A stretch of DNA of 64,000 nucleotides, from positions 31,433-95,432 of the forward strand of contig JADGPK010000005.1 in assembly GCA_017882445.1 (NCBI GenBank), in the 5' to 3' direction. Made by a program: the position numbers and the translations under genes. Source of the DNA: Solirubrobacteraceae bacterium (GTDB lineage Bacteria > Actinomycetota > Thermoleophilia > Solirubrobacterales > Solirubrobacteraceae). This document shows positions 32,023 through 40,670 of this stretch, in pieces (positions within the stretch are counted from its first letter, which is position 1; each line of letters begins with the position of its first letter). The notes under the pieces were generated by a model, which ran no database searches, had not been told where the DNA came from, and saw nothing but the letters and a program-made list of their open reading frames with translations.

Positions 32023-33429
32023 TCAGAGGCGCTCTGGCCTCGAGTAGGGCCTGCGCGCGCGGTCTGAGACCACCAGCAGCAGCGCCACGAGCACGAAGTT
32101 CATCACCACCGAAGAGCCTCCGTAGGCGACGAACGGCAGCGTGACGCCCGTCAGCGGGATCACTCGCGTGACACCCCCGACGATCACGAACACCTGCATG
32201 GCCACCACGAAGGACAGGCCGGTCGCGAGCAGCTTGGAGAACGAGTCGCGCGCGAGGACCGCCGTCTTCAGCCCGCGTGCCACGAGCAACAGGTAGACCA
32301 GCAGCAGCGCGGCGGCGCCGATGAGACCCAGCTCGTTGACGATGACCGCGTAGATCATGTCGCTTTCCGGCACCGGCAGGATCGAGCGGCGCACGACTTC
32401 GTGGTTCGCGAGTTCGACGGGGTATGTCAGCAGCGACTGGTCGAAGCCTGTGCCCAGCAGCCCGCCGTCGGCCTGCGCGAACAGCGCCTGGGCGAGCTGG
32501 TAGCTGCCGCCGGGACTCCTGTACAGCGCGGGGTCGAGCGGGTGTTCCCAGGCGAGGAAGCGGGCGTGCACGTGACCGACGTGACCGACCACGAACCAGG
32601 CCCCGAGCGCGAACAGGACGAGTCCTATCAGCGGGAACGAGAAACGCCCGGTCGCCACATAGAGCAGAGCCAGGAACGCCCCGTAGAACATCAGGGAGGT
32701 GCCGAGCTCGCGCGTGAGCAGCAGCGTCCCCATGGCCGCCCCCCACACGATTAGCATCGGCCCGAACTGCTTCATCGGGGGAATCGTCAGGCCGAGCAGA
32801 CGCCGTCCAGCGGTCACCAGGATCTGGCGGTTGTCGCGCAGGTAGCTGGCCAGGAAGATGACTATCGCGATCTTGGCGAGCTCGGCGGGCTGGAAGGAGA
32901 CCCTACCCACGTGGATGTCGAGGTATGCGCCGTTGACTTGCTCGCCGATGCCGGGCAGCCGCGGCAGGATCGTCATCCCGATACCGCCCGCCGCGATCGT
33001 GTAGCGGTAGCGCTCGAGCACACCAACACCGTGACGGCGCAGCGCGAGGATCGTCGCGGCGAACAGGATCAGCCCGATCACCATCCACTGGGCCTGCTGA
33101 CGCGCCAGCACGGGATCGATCCGATACACCATCACGATCCCCACGCTGGAGAGGACCGCCACCAGCGGGAACAGATAGGGATCGGCGTTGGGCAGCGCGA
33201 AGCGGATCACCAGATGCGCGACCAGGCAGAGCCCCAGGAAGAGGGCGCCGTAGGCGAGCGACACGCTGGAGGCGTGGTTGAGCGTGAGATTGGTCGAGGC
33301 CCGCGGCGAGTTGTTCTCGGCCTGGATGAAGATCGCGGTGAAGCCCGCCGTGACGAGCAGCGCCGAGGGCACGAGTCCCAAGAGCTCACGGTTGCGTGGG
33401 CTGAGCACGGCATCGAGCGTACCCGTCAT
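32023..33429 (-). CDS. FtsW/RodA/SpoVE (SEDS) peptidoglycan glycosyltransferase
   Basis: This 468-residue membrane protein has about ten TM helices with SEDS signatures: FQPAELAKIAIVIFLA, LLLTRELGTSLMFYGAFL and, near the end, LPFVAYGGSSVV. SEDS proteins polymerise glycan strands from lipid II with a partner class B PBP. No PBP gene is adjacent, so RodA versus FtsW cannot be decided; the LCP ligase is divergently placed. Start ATG 33429. It overlaps no neighbour (31935 to 32023 is a short gap). Confidence 0.9.
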   Translation of the reverse strand: MTGTLDAVLSPRNRELLGLVPSALLVTAGFTAIFIQAENNSPRASTNLTLNHASSVSLAYGALFLGLCLVAHLVIRFALPNADPYLFPLVAVLSSVGIVMVYRIDPVLARQQAQWMVIGLILFAATILALRRHGVGVLERYRYTIAAGGIGMTILPRLPGIGEQVNGAYLDIHVGRVSFQPAELAKIAIVIFLASYLRDNRQILVTAGRRLLGLTIPPMKQFGPMLIVWGAAMGTLLLTRELGTSLMFYGAFLALLYVATGRFSFPLIGLVLFALGAWFVVGHVGHVHARFLAWEHPLDPALYRSPGGSYQLAQALFAQADGGLLGTGFDQSLLTYPVELANHEVVRRSILPVPESDMIYAVIVNELGLIGAAALLLVYLLLVARGLKTAVLARDSFSKLLATGLSFVVAMQVFVIVGGVTRVIPLTGVTLPFVAYGGSSVVMNFVLVALLLVVSDRARRPYSRPERL

Positions 33430-33535
33430 ACCGGCGAGTGCGCTCCGGTCAGCTCGCTACCCTTGCACGGCAAGCGCGCCGTCCGGCGGCGTGAGCTTGC
33501 TCTTCGCCATATGACCTGCTCGGTGCCCACAGCCA

Positions 33536-35095
33536 ATGCCTGACGAGGGCCCGCCGCTGTTGTGGTGGGGCATGTGGAAGCGATTCCTGATCGCAGGTGT
33601 GCTGATCGCGGTGCTCAGCGGCGCCGCGACCGCGACCGTCGCGCTGAACACGGCGAGCAGCATCGCGAACGACATCTTCCCGAACATCAACCAGATACGC
33701 GCGCCCAAGGGGCTCATCGTGCCCGAATACGACGGCGGCCCGGAGACCTACCTGATCCTGGGCTCGGACAGGCGAGCCGCCTCCAAGGACGCGCTGGACC
33801 GCACCGACCCGCCGCACAGCGACACGATCCTCCTGGTGCGCTTCGACCCCGAACAGGGTCAGACGTCGGTGCTCTCGATCCCGCGCGACCTGCTGGTGAA
33901 CATCCAGAGCGACAAGGGCCAGTATTACCCGCAGGAAAAGATCAACGCCGCATATACATACGGCGCGATACTCGGCGGCACCAGGGGCTCGATGGTGCTG
34001 GCGGCCGAAACGATCAAGCGCGAAGTGTTCCCCGCCCTGAAGCTGAACGGCATCGTCGACGTGAACTTCGCGGGCTTCATCAAGGTCGTCGACACGCTCG
34101 GCTGCGTCTACATCAACGTGGACCACCGCTACCTCCACCTCCAGGGCGAAGGCGGAGAAGAATATTCGGAAATCAACCTCCAGCCCGGCTACCAGAAGCT
34201 CTGCTACAACAACGCGCTCAGCTACGTGCGCTACCGCCACCACGACTCCGACTTCGTGCGGGTCGCCCGCCAGCAGGACTTCCTGCGCAACCTGCGCGAG
34301 CAGATCTCACCCGAAAACGCCATCGGCCAGATCGACACCGTCGCAAAAGCCGTCGGCCGGGCGATCGTCACAGCCGGATTCAGCTCCTCCGCGGATCAGG
34401 TGATCCAGCTCGCCAAGCTCGTCGGATTCTCACAAAGCAAGCCGCTGCGCCAGGTCAAGTTCCGGGTCGCCGACGGCAACTACCCGCTCAAGCACCAGTC
34501 CTTCGTGACGACCACGCCGGCGCTGGCGCAAGCCACCCTCAATGACTTCCTCTACGGCGAGCAGAAGGTCAGCGCACCGAAGCCGAGCAGCCCCCCGCCC
34601 AGGGCGAACCGCGGCCATGCACGGGGTCACGCGAGTAGCTCGCGCACCTCAAGCGCCGCGTCACTGGGTCTCTATCCCGCGTCCTCTTCGGGCCAGGACG
34701 AACTCGTCAAGGCCGCCGTCAACGTCCCCTTCCGTGTCCTGTATCCCTCGCTGCAGACGGGCCCGGCGGTTCAGCAGCCGGTGCGCGCCTACACCCTCCT
34801 CGACAACGACAACCATCTGCGTCACGCCTACGTCGTCCCCTTCCAGCAGAACGGCCTCGGCGGCTACTACGACCTCGAGGGCACCGACTGGCTGAACCCT
34901 CCGCTCGTCGCCCACCCCACCGAAACTCGCAAGATCGGCGCCATCGCATACAGGATCTTCGCTGATGGCAGCCACATTCACACGGTGGCCTGGCGCGAGG
35001 GCCCGGTGCTCTACTGGGTCACCAACACGCTGCTCGAGGATCTCACCAACGAGCAGATGCTCGTGATCGCGCGCTCGGCGGCCCCGCTGCGCTGA
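33536..35095 (+). CDS. LytR-CpsA-Psr (LCP) family cell-wall glycopolymer ligase
   Basis: LCP enzymes attach lipid-linked glycopolymers to peptidoglycan outside the cell. This 519-residue protein has a short cytoplasmic start, one TM helix (about 15-37) and the LCP domain: LGSDRR, RTDPPHSDTILLVRFD, SIPRDLLVNI, KINAAYTYG and VRYRHHDSDFVRVARQQDFLR, which include the Asp/Arg residues that bind pyrophosphate-lipid. A Ser/Pro/Arg/His linker (about 345-385) leads to a C-terminal beta domain of about 130 residues not found in minimal LCPs. Glu is largely GAA, as in the secreted repeat protein. Divergent from the SEDS gene. Confidence 0.88.
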   Translation: MPDEGPPLLWWGMWKRFLIAGVLIAVLSGAATATVALNTASSIANDIFPNINQIRAPKGLIVPEYDGGPETYLILGSDRRAASKDALDRTDPPHSDTILLVRFDPEQGQTSVLSIPRDLLVNIQSDKGQYYPQEKINAAYTYGAILGGTRGSMVLAAETIKREVFPALKLNGIVDVNFAGFIKVVDTLGCVYINVDHRYLHLQGEGGEEYSEINLQPGYQKLCYNNALSYVRYRHHDSDFVRVARQQDFLRNLREQISPENAIGQIDTVAKAVGRAIVTAGFSSSADQVIQLAKLVGFSQSKPLRQVKFRVADGNYPLKHQSFVTTTPALAQATLNDFLYGEQKVSAPKPSSPPPRANRGHARGHASSSRTSSAASLGLYPASSSGQDELVKAAVNVPFRVLYPSLQTGPAVQQPVRAYTLLDNDNHLRHAYVVPFQQNGLGGYYDLEGTDWLNPPLVAHPTETRKIGAIAYRIFADGSHIHTVAWREGPVLYWVTNTLLEDLTNEQMLVIARSAAPLR

Positions 35096-35123
35096 AAGCC
35101 AGGGCCGTGGGACCGAGGATCTG

Positions 35124-35138
35124 GTGTCCTCAGGACAC
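35124..35138. terminator. Short hairpin between convergent lcp and RNase H genes
   Basis: GTGTCC-TCA-GGACAC gives a 6-bp stem with a 3-nt loop, located between the lcp stop and the RNase H stop, which it touches. The position suits a bidirectional terminator, but there is no U-tract on either strand, so an intrinsic terminator is doubtful. Confidence 0.25.
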
Positions 35139-35554
35139 TAGCCTTCGCCGCTCGCGCGCGCCTGATCCAGCGCCGCGTTGACGAGGGCGTCCGCGTGCGC
35201 GTTGTGAGCGCGCCCCACGGTCCGTATCGACCAGCGCTCGAATCTGCTCAGGGCCTCCATCGCCTCCAGGTACAGCGGGCGCATCGCCTCGTGCTTGACC
35301 TTGTAGGCGCCCCCCACCTGCTTGGCGATCAGCTCGGAGTCACCGACGACGTCGACCTCGCTCGCCCCGAGCTCGCGCGCGCATTCAAGGCCCAGCAGCA
35401 GGGCACGGTACTCGGCCACGTTGTTGGTCGCCCGTCCGAGCAGCTGAGAATGCTCTCTGATCACCTCCCCGTTCGCCGATGTGATGACGCAGGCAGCCGC
35501 CGCGGGACCGGGGTTGCCCCGTGAGCCGCCGTCAACGTGCACGGTCACCTTCAT
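35138..35554 (-). CDS. RNase HI-like protein
   Basis: This 138-residue protein cuts RNA in RNA-DNA hybrids. It has the first catalytic Asp in VHVDGGSRGNPG (family signature), the Glu in NVAEYRALL, the Asp in GDSELI and the late acidic site in RAHNAHADALVN. It lacks the basic protrusion of E. coli RnhA, like many actinobacterial short forms. Start ATG 35554; an alternative ATG six codons upstream is less likely. It lies 42 nt after the 79-residue gene on the same strand. Confidence 0.9.
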   Translation of the reverse strand: MKVTVHVDGGSRGNPGPAAAACVITSANGEVIREHSQLLGRATNNVAEYRALLLGLECARELGASEVDVVGDSELIAKQVGGAYKVKHEAMRPLYLEAMEALSRFERWSIRTVGRAHNAHADALVNAALDQARASGEG

Positions 35555-35596
35555 CGCGGCGGGATCATGCAAACCGCGTGGGACGGAGCCGTCGGT

Positions 35597-35836
35597 CTAG
35601 GAGACGCGCGCGAGCGGCAGGAGGTCGCCGGCGACACGCGCGCGGCGACGGTCGCGCACGATGCGCCGCTGAGATCCCTCGTCGGCGCCGAACGCCCTCG
35701 GATGTCCGAAGCGGGCACGACGGTCGAACTCGCGTCGGTCGATGATCACCGTGACGTTCGCGTCGTCCTTGTAGTGCTCGACGAGCTTTGGATAGAGCTC
35801 GTCAGCGATTGGCTTGGGCACGACGCAGTAGATCAT
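35597..35836 (-). CDS. Small conserved-looking protein with VTVIIDRRE motif
   Basis: This 79-residue protein begins MIYCVVPKPIADELYPKLVE, has HYKDDANVTVIIDRREFDRR in the middle and a strongly basic tail (RRIVRDRRRARV). The alternation reads as a small alpha/beta domain. The sequence has clear coding character (balanced strands and helices, no low complexity). ATG 35836 is the only standard start before the recognisable core. I recall similar short proteins in Thermoleophilia but cannot assign a function. It lies between the zinc-ribbon gene and RNase H, all on one strand. Confidence 0.6.
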   Translation of the reverse strand: MIYCVVPKPIADELYPKLVEHYKDDANVTVIIDRREFDRRARFGHPRAFGADEGSQRRIVRDRRRARVAGDLLPLARVS

Positions 35837-35889
35837 CTCCTCATCGATCTTACTCTGCGCCCGCCAATAATCAAGGCGCTCGGTCGAAG

Positions 35890-36651
35890 CTAGCGGACCG
35901 ACAGCAACAGCGTTCCGGACTGCTCCGCCAGAGCATTCGCCTGACGCTCCTCGGGCGCGAGCTCGCCGAGCTCGGCCCCCTGGGCGATGACGCGCGCCCT
36001 CGCGCCCTCTTCGCTGAGATCGACCTCGTAGCGGTACCAGCACAACTCCCATGCGACCACCAGGACGACGACGCTTTCGAGGTGTTCGGCGGAGCGAACG
36101 TTGACCGCAGGGGCGCCCAGCGAGCGCGCGACGCCGGCCACGCGCCGCGGAAACTCGCTCGCGTTGAACACCTCGATTGCACGGTCGAGATATGACGGGG
36201 GCTCGGGGGCGACCTGTTGCATGGCGGCCGCCTCGCGGCTCAACGTCGATGCACCGTGTCCCTCGCCAACTTTCGAGCCCCCGCGCGTGACCGCGGGCAC
36301 CGGCTCGGCGCTCGGCCGTGAGGGGCCGTCGAGGAAGTCGTAGGGCTCGGGCTCGCGATCCTCCGAGCCGCCCGCCACCGGCTCGGCCACACCGGCCGGC
36401 CTGCCCACCTGGCGCAGCCGGTCGAACAGGCTTCTTCCACGCCGGGAGCGCATCGGCGGCAGGCTGACCGACTGGCTGTCGCGCTCGCGCATCCACCCCT
36501 CGTGGGCGGCCCGCGGAGCGCAAAGCTCGCACACGGTTCGGCGTCGCCCGGCGGCCAGGAAGATGTCGGGCTGCTCGCCGCGCAGCAGCCGCCGCTCACA
36601 CACGTCGCAGGCGACATCGGGCTGTGAGGTGATGATCGTGCGTGTGGCCAT
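35890..36651 (-). CDS. Zinc-ribbon-like protein of unknown function
   Basis: This 253-residue protein starts with a likely zinc ribbon, C15-x2-C18 and C41-x2-C44, followed by a disordered Ser/Pro/Gly-rich middle (about 60-150). The folded C-terminal domain (about 155-250) contains VVVLVVAWELCWYRYEVDL and ends in an amphipathic helix (ELAPEERQANALAEQSG). No family recognised. It is 48 nt downstream of the EF-G2 gene and may be co-transcribed with it. Confidence 0.65.
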   Translation of the reverse strand: MATRTIITSQPDVACDVCERRLLRGEQPDIFLAAGRRRTVCELCAPRAAHEGWMRERDSQSVSLPPMRSRRGRSLFDRLRQVGRPAGVAEPVAGGSEDREPEPYDFLDGPSRPSAEPVPAVTRGGSKVGEGHGASTLSREAAAMQQVAPEPPSYLDRAIEVFNASEFPRRVAGVARSLGAPAVNVRSAEHLESVVVLVVAWELCWYRYEVDLSEEGARARVIAQGAELGELAPEERQANALAEQSGTLLLSVR

Positions 36652-36699
36652 CCTGCTGTGAGGGTAGTCGGGCGCCGTCGGCGACGCGGCGCGGTTCGC

Positions 36700-38772
36700 T
36701 CATGCGTGGGCGGCCGTGCGCTCCTGAGTCGCGTCCTCGACGACCTTCTGCGCGAGGTGTCCGGGCATCTCCTCGTAGCGCAGGAACTCCAGGGTGTAGT
36801 CGCCCTGACCGGCCGTGATGGAGCGCAGGTCGGGGGCGTAGGCGAGCACTTCGGCCATCGGCACCTCGGCCTTGATCTCCGTCATCGCGCCGACGGGCTC
36901 CATCCCCTGCGGGCGACCGCGGCGGCCGTTCAGGTCGCCGATCACTTCGCCCACGCATTCGTCGGGGACCAACAACGTCACGAGCATGATCGGCTCGAGC
37001 AGCACCGGCTCCGCCTGCTCCAGGGCATGTTTCATCGCCTGTAGGCCAGCCAGCTTGAAGGCGATCTCAGAGGAGTCGACGGAGTGGTGGGCGCCGTCGA
37101 AGAGGCGCACCCGGACATCCTTGACGGGGTAGCCCGCGAGCACACCTGCTGCCATCGCCTCGCGCACGCCCTTCTCGACGGCCGGGATGAATGAGTGCGG
37201 AATCACGCCGCCCTTGATGTTGTCCACGAACTCGAAGCCCTCGCCGGCCGGGAGCGGCGCGATCTCGATGTGACAGTCGCCGAACTGGCCGCGACCGCCC
37301 GACTGCTTCTTGTGGCGACCGTGGGCGGTGGCGGAGCTGCGGATCGTCTCCTGGTAGGGCACGCGGGGCGGCTTGAGCATGACGTCGACGCCGAAACGGT
37401 CGTGCAGGCGATCGACGATCACTTCGACGTGCACCTGCGAGAGCCCGGCGACGATCTGCTCTCCCGTCTGCTGATCGCGGTGCAGGTCGATCGTGGGGTC
37501 CTCCTCCTGCAGCCGCCGCAGCGAGGCGAACACCTTGTCCTCATCCCCTCTGTTCTTGGGCTCCACCGCAAAGGCCATCACCGGAGCCGGCAGCTTCAGC
37601 CGCGGCATCTCGATCGGCTCGTCCCGCGCGGCGAGCCAGTCGCCGGCGCGCGTCTCCTTGAGCTTGGCCACCGCGCCGATGTCGCCGGGGCCGAACTCCT
37701 GCACGTGCACGGCCTCCTTACCGGCGAACACGATCAGCTGGCCGATCCGCTCCTTGGCGTGCGCACGCGTGTTGAGCACCTGGCTGTCTGCGCGCATCAC
37801 CCCCTGGTAGACGCGTAGCAGGTTGATCCGCCCCGCGAACTGATCGGCTCTCGTCTTGAAGATGTAGGCGAACAGCTCCTTCTCCTCTGCCGGTTCGAGC
37901 TCGATCTCGCCGACCTTCAGGGCGCCGTGCTTCACCGGCGAGGGCAGGTCCTCCACGATCGCGTCCAACAGGCGCGAGGTGCCGAGGTTGCGCGTCGCGA
38001 CGCCGCAGACGACGGGGAAGATCTTGCCGTGGTTGGTGCCCTCCTTGAGGGCTTCGACGATCTCCTCGTGCGAGATCTCCGCCCCCTCCAGGTAGCGCTC
38101 CATCAGCGCATCGGACACTTCGCAGATCTCGTCCATCAGCTTCTCGCGATACTCCTGCGCGAGCTGCGCCTGAGCGTCGGGAATCGGGATCTCGCTCCAG
38201 GCCGCGCGCTCGGAGGAGTCCTGGCGAAAGGCCTTCATGTCGACGAGGTCGATCACTCCCTCGACCTCGTGCTCTGAGCCGATCGGGATCTCGGTCGCCA
38301 CGGCATGCGGTCCGAAGGCACGCTTGACCTGCTCGAGCGCGCGGAAGAAGTCGGCTCGCTCGCGATCGAGCATGTTCACGAACAGCATCCGCGCGATGTC
38401 CAGCTCGGCTGCGCGTGCCCACAGGCGGCTCGTGGAGACCTCGACGCCCATCACGGCGTTGATCACGAACACGGCCGACTCGCACACGCGCAGCGCCCCG
38501 AGCGCATCGGCCACGAAGCTCGGGTCGCCGGGTGTGTCGAGCACGTTGATCTTGCGCCCGTGCCAGTCCAGCGAGCTTAGCGCCACCGAGATCGACATCT
38601 GGCGTGCCTGCTCGTCGGGGTCGGAGTCGGAGACCGTGCCGCCGTCAGGCACCGAGCCGAGCCGCTTCGTCACCCCCGCCTCGAACAGGAGCGCCTCATG
38701 CAAGGAGGTCTTGCCCGATCCTCGATGGCCGACCAGGGCGACGTTGCGAATGCGGTCCGCTGCTGGGTGCAC
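36700..38772 (-). CDS. Elongation factor G-like GTPase (EF-G2 family)
   Basis: This 690-residue protein has all five EF-G-type domains: P-loop GHRGSGKTS (15-23), G3 DTPGD, domain II, the domain IV segment (GRHKKQSGGRGQFGD, including the family GG-RGQFG motif) and domain V. The G4 motif, NKxD in EF-G, reads NMLDRE, so the Lys is lost; nucleotide handling may differ. It is not the main EF-G, which normally sits with rpsL/rpsG. Start at GTG 38772 behind AAGGAG, rather than the earlier ATG at 38823, which has no such site. Confidence 0.88.
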   Translation of the reverse strand: MHPAADRIRNVALVGHRGSGKTSLHEALLFEAGVTKRLGSVPDGGTVSDSDPDEQARQMSISVALSSLDWHGRKINVLDTPGDPSFVADALGALRVCESAVFVINAVMGVEVSTSRLWARAAELDIARMLFVNMLDRERADFFRALEQVKRAFGPHAVATEIPIGSEHEVEGVIDLVDMKAFRQDSSERAAWSEIPIPDAQAQLAQEYREKLMDEICEVSDALMERYLEGAEISHEEIVEALKEGTNHGKIFPVVCGVATRNLGTSRLLDAIVEDLPSPVKHGALKVGEIELEPAEEKELFAYIFKTRADQFAGRINLLRVYQGVMRADSQVLNTRAHAKERIGQLIVFAGKEAVHVQEFGPGDIGAVAKLKETRAGDWLAARDEPIEMPRLKLPAPVMAFAVEPKNRGDEDKVFASLRRLQEEDPTIDLHRDQQTGEQIVAGLSQVHVEVIVDRLHDRFGVDVMLKPPRVPYQETIRSSATAHGRHKKQSGGRGQFGDCHIEIAPLPAGEGFEFVDNIKGGVIPHSFIPAVEKGVREAMAAGVLAGYPVKDVRVRLFDGAHHSVDSSEIAFKLAGLQAMKHALEQAEPVLLEPIMLVTLLVPDECVGEVIGDLNGRRGRPQGMEPVGAMTEIKAEVPMAEVLAYAPDLRSITAGQGDYTLEFLRYEEMPGHLAQKVVEDATQERTAAHA

Positions 38773-38868
38773 TGGAATCTCCTTCTCCGGGTGCGAGCAC
38801 GATACCGCCGTCGCCCCGCTCACGCCAGGCCGGTGAGGGCGCCGCCGCGTCCCACCACCTGCGCGAGA

Positions 38869-39654
38869 TCAGTCGTCGAAGGACTCCTCCTGCATCCGCG
38901 AGCGAAGTCGCAGCACCGCCTTGGTGTGCATCTGGGAGATGCGCGACTCGGTCACACCCAGGACCTCTCCGATCTCGCGAAGGGTCAGGTTCTCGTAGTA
39001 GTAGAGGGCGATCACGAGCTTCTCGCGCTCGGGCAGCTTGGCGATCGAATCGGCGATCCTGTCCTTCAGGTCGCCGAGATCGAGCGCCTTCGCCGGGTCG
39101 GGCGCCCCCGGATCCTCGATCGTGTCCATCAGGGAGACCTGGTCGCCGCTGGAGTCCGAGACGCTCCACAGCTCGTCCAGGGCGACGATCGAGGAGTGCG
39201 AGATCGCGAGCAGCGACTCGTTCAGTTCCGCCACCGTTATGCCCATCTCGGCAGCGATCTCCTCGTCGGTCGGAGCCCGCTGCAGGGCATGCTCGAGTTT
39301 CGCGTTCGCGCGCTCGACTTCGCGGGCGCGCGCCCGTACGCTGCGGGGCACCCAGTCGAGCGAGCGCAGCTCGTCGATGATCGCGCCCTTGATCCTCATG
39401 ATCGCGTAGGTCTCGAACTTGATGTCCCGCGAGAGGTCGAACCGCTCGATCGCGGAGATGAGACCGACGAGGCCATAGGAGATCAGATCCGCCTCCTCCA
39501 CATGCGGAGGCAGCCCCGCGGCGGTGCGACCCGCCACGTACTTGACCAGCGGCGAGTAGGCGACGACGAGCCGCTCGCGGACCCGATTATCGCCTTCGTT
39601 CTTATATCGCCGCCACAGTTCGCGCAGCTCGATCGGTTTGACGTTCGTCTCCAG
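38869..39654 (-). CDS. RNA polymerase sigma factor, FliA/WhiG family, probable CTG start
   Basis: The 261-residue sigma factor has region 2 (EEADLISYGLVGLISAIERFD, with the core-binding and -10 helices), region 3 (RAPTDEEIAAEMGI) and region 4 (TLREIGEVLGVTESRISQMHTKAV). The first standard start, GTG 39537, would delete region 1.2/2.1. Upstream the frame reads clearly as LETNVKPIELRELWRRYK and VRERLVVAYSPLVKYVAG. Initiation is most likely at CTG 39654, 8 nt after AGGGGG (39663-39668); an ATA sits two codons earlier. WhiG-type factors control sporulation or flagellar genes; neither is seen here. It is 17 nt after the recombinase gene. Confidence 0.85.
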   Translation of the reverse strand: METNVKPIELRELWRRYKNEGDNRVRERLVVAYSPLVKYVAGRTAAGLPPHVEEADLISYGLVGLISAIERFDLSRDIKFETYAIMRIKGAIIDELRSLDWVPRSVRARAREVERANAKLEHALQRAPTDEEIAAEMGITVAELNESLLAISHSSIVALDELWSVSDSSGDQVSLMDTIEDPGAPDPAKALDLGDLKDRIADSIAKLPEREKLVIALYYYENLTLREIGEVLGVTESRISQMHTKAVLRLRSRMQEESFDD

Positions 39655-39662
39655 GGCTATTT

Positions 39663-39668
39663 CCCCCT
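39663..39668 (-). promoter_or_regulatory. Shine-Dalgarno supporting the sigma-factor CTG start
   Basis: AGGGGG lies 8 nt before CTG 39654, just after the recombinase stop codon. No ATG, GTG or TTG in the sigma frame exists between here and GTG 39537. Confidence 0.45.
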
Positions 39669-39671
39669 GTT

Positions 39672-40670
39672 TCAGGCCCGAGGGTGACTGCGCGCATACG
39701 CGCTTCTAAGCCTGGCGGACTCTACCCGAGTATAAATCTGGGTGCTCGACACGCTCGCGTGCCCGAGCATCTCCTGGATGCTGCGCAGGTCCGCTCCGCC
39801 GTCCAGCAGGTGCGTCGCAAAGCTGTGGCGCAGCGCGTGCGGCGAGCTGCCTTCGGCCACGCCGACACGTGCCGTCCAGGTGCGCAGCCTGCGCCTCACG
39901 TCGCTCGTGCCGAGCGGCCGTCCGGTCTTGCTGAGGAACAGCGCACGAGCCGAGCCGTCGCCCGAGTGGGCGCGCGTTCCCCGCTCCCCGGGCGCCGGGA
40001 CCGTCCCGTTGGCATCCGCCGGCGCCTGCAGCGCACCGCGGGCGCGCTCCAGATACAGCCTCACGGCCGCCATCGCTGGCTCACCTACGGGGACGAAGCG
40101 CGTCTTGCGCCCCTTGCCCTCGACCCGCACCTGCTCGGAGTCGTGATCGATGTCTGAGATCCTCAGCGACACGATCTCCTCGGCTCGCAGCCCGCAGGAA
40201 TAGGCCAGCTCGAACATCGCCCGGTCACGCTGCTCGAGGGGATTCGCCGCGGGGATGCCGTCCAGGAGACTGGCGGCCTCGCGTGCGGAGAGGACGCGCG
40301 GAAGATGATCGGCCCGTCGCGGCGTGGAAACCAGGTCGGCGGGGTTCTGCGCGACGTACCCGTGCTCGCGCTGGCTGGCGAACAGGGCTCGCAGGGCGGC
40401 GAGCTTGCGCGCCGAGGTGCTCGGGGCGGCGCCGCCCTGTGACAGGTGAGCGATGAAGCGGCGCACGTCCTTGGGGCCGACATCCGCGGGCGACAGGCTC
40501 TGAGCGGTCGTCCAGCTCGCGAACTGGCGCAGATCGACCGCGTAGGCGCGGCGCGTGCGCTCGGCTGAGTCGCGCCGTCTCAGGTCCTCGTCGAGCAGCG
40601 CGGCCGCCTCGGCCCAGGCTCGCTCGAGCGGCGTGCGAGCCTCGACGGTGAGGTCTGGATCGTTGCTCAT
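39672..40670 (-). CDS. Tyrosine recombinase (XerC/XerD family)
   Basis: This 332-residue protein has an N-terminal core-binding (SAM-like) domain and a catalytic domain with Arg in SCGLRAEEIVSL, HALRHSFATHLL (His-x2-Arg) and LGHASVSSTQIYT (His and the nucleophilic Tyr). This is the complete R-H-R-H-Y set, so it is probably the housekeeping Xer resolving chromosome dimers. An insert of about 30 Pro/Gly/Ala residues interrupts the catalytic domain between the Lys hairpin and LFLSKTG. Start ATG 40670. No phage or integron genes are near. Confidence 0.88.
   Translation of the reverse strand: MSNDPDLTVEARTPLERAWAEAAALLDEDLRRRDSAERTRRAYAVDLRQFASWTTAQSLSPADVGPKDVRRFIAHLSQGGAAPSTSARKLAALRALFASQREHGYVAQNPADLVSTPRRADHLPRVLSAREAASLLDGIPAANPLEQRDRAMFELAYSCGLRAEEIVSLRISDIDHDSEQVRVEGKGRKTRFVPVGEPAMAAVRLYLERARGALQAPADANGTVPAPGERGTRAHSGDGSARALFLSKTGRPLGTSDVRRRLRTWTARVGVAEGSSPHALRHSFATHLLDGGADLRSIQEMLGHASVSSTQIYTRVESARLRSAYARSHPRA

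Noticed and set aside
35124..35138. Hairpin GTGTCC-TCA-GGACAC as a strong intrinsic terminator
   Set aside because: No U-tract follows on either strand; kept only as a low-confidence feature.
39672..40670. Tyrosine recombinase as sign of a mobile element or integron
   Set aside because: It carries a full Xer-type motif set, is flanked by housekeeping genes and has no attachment-like repeats or phage genes near.
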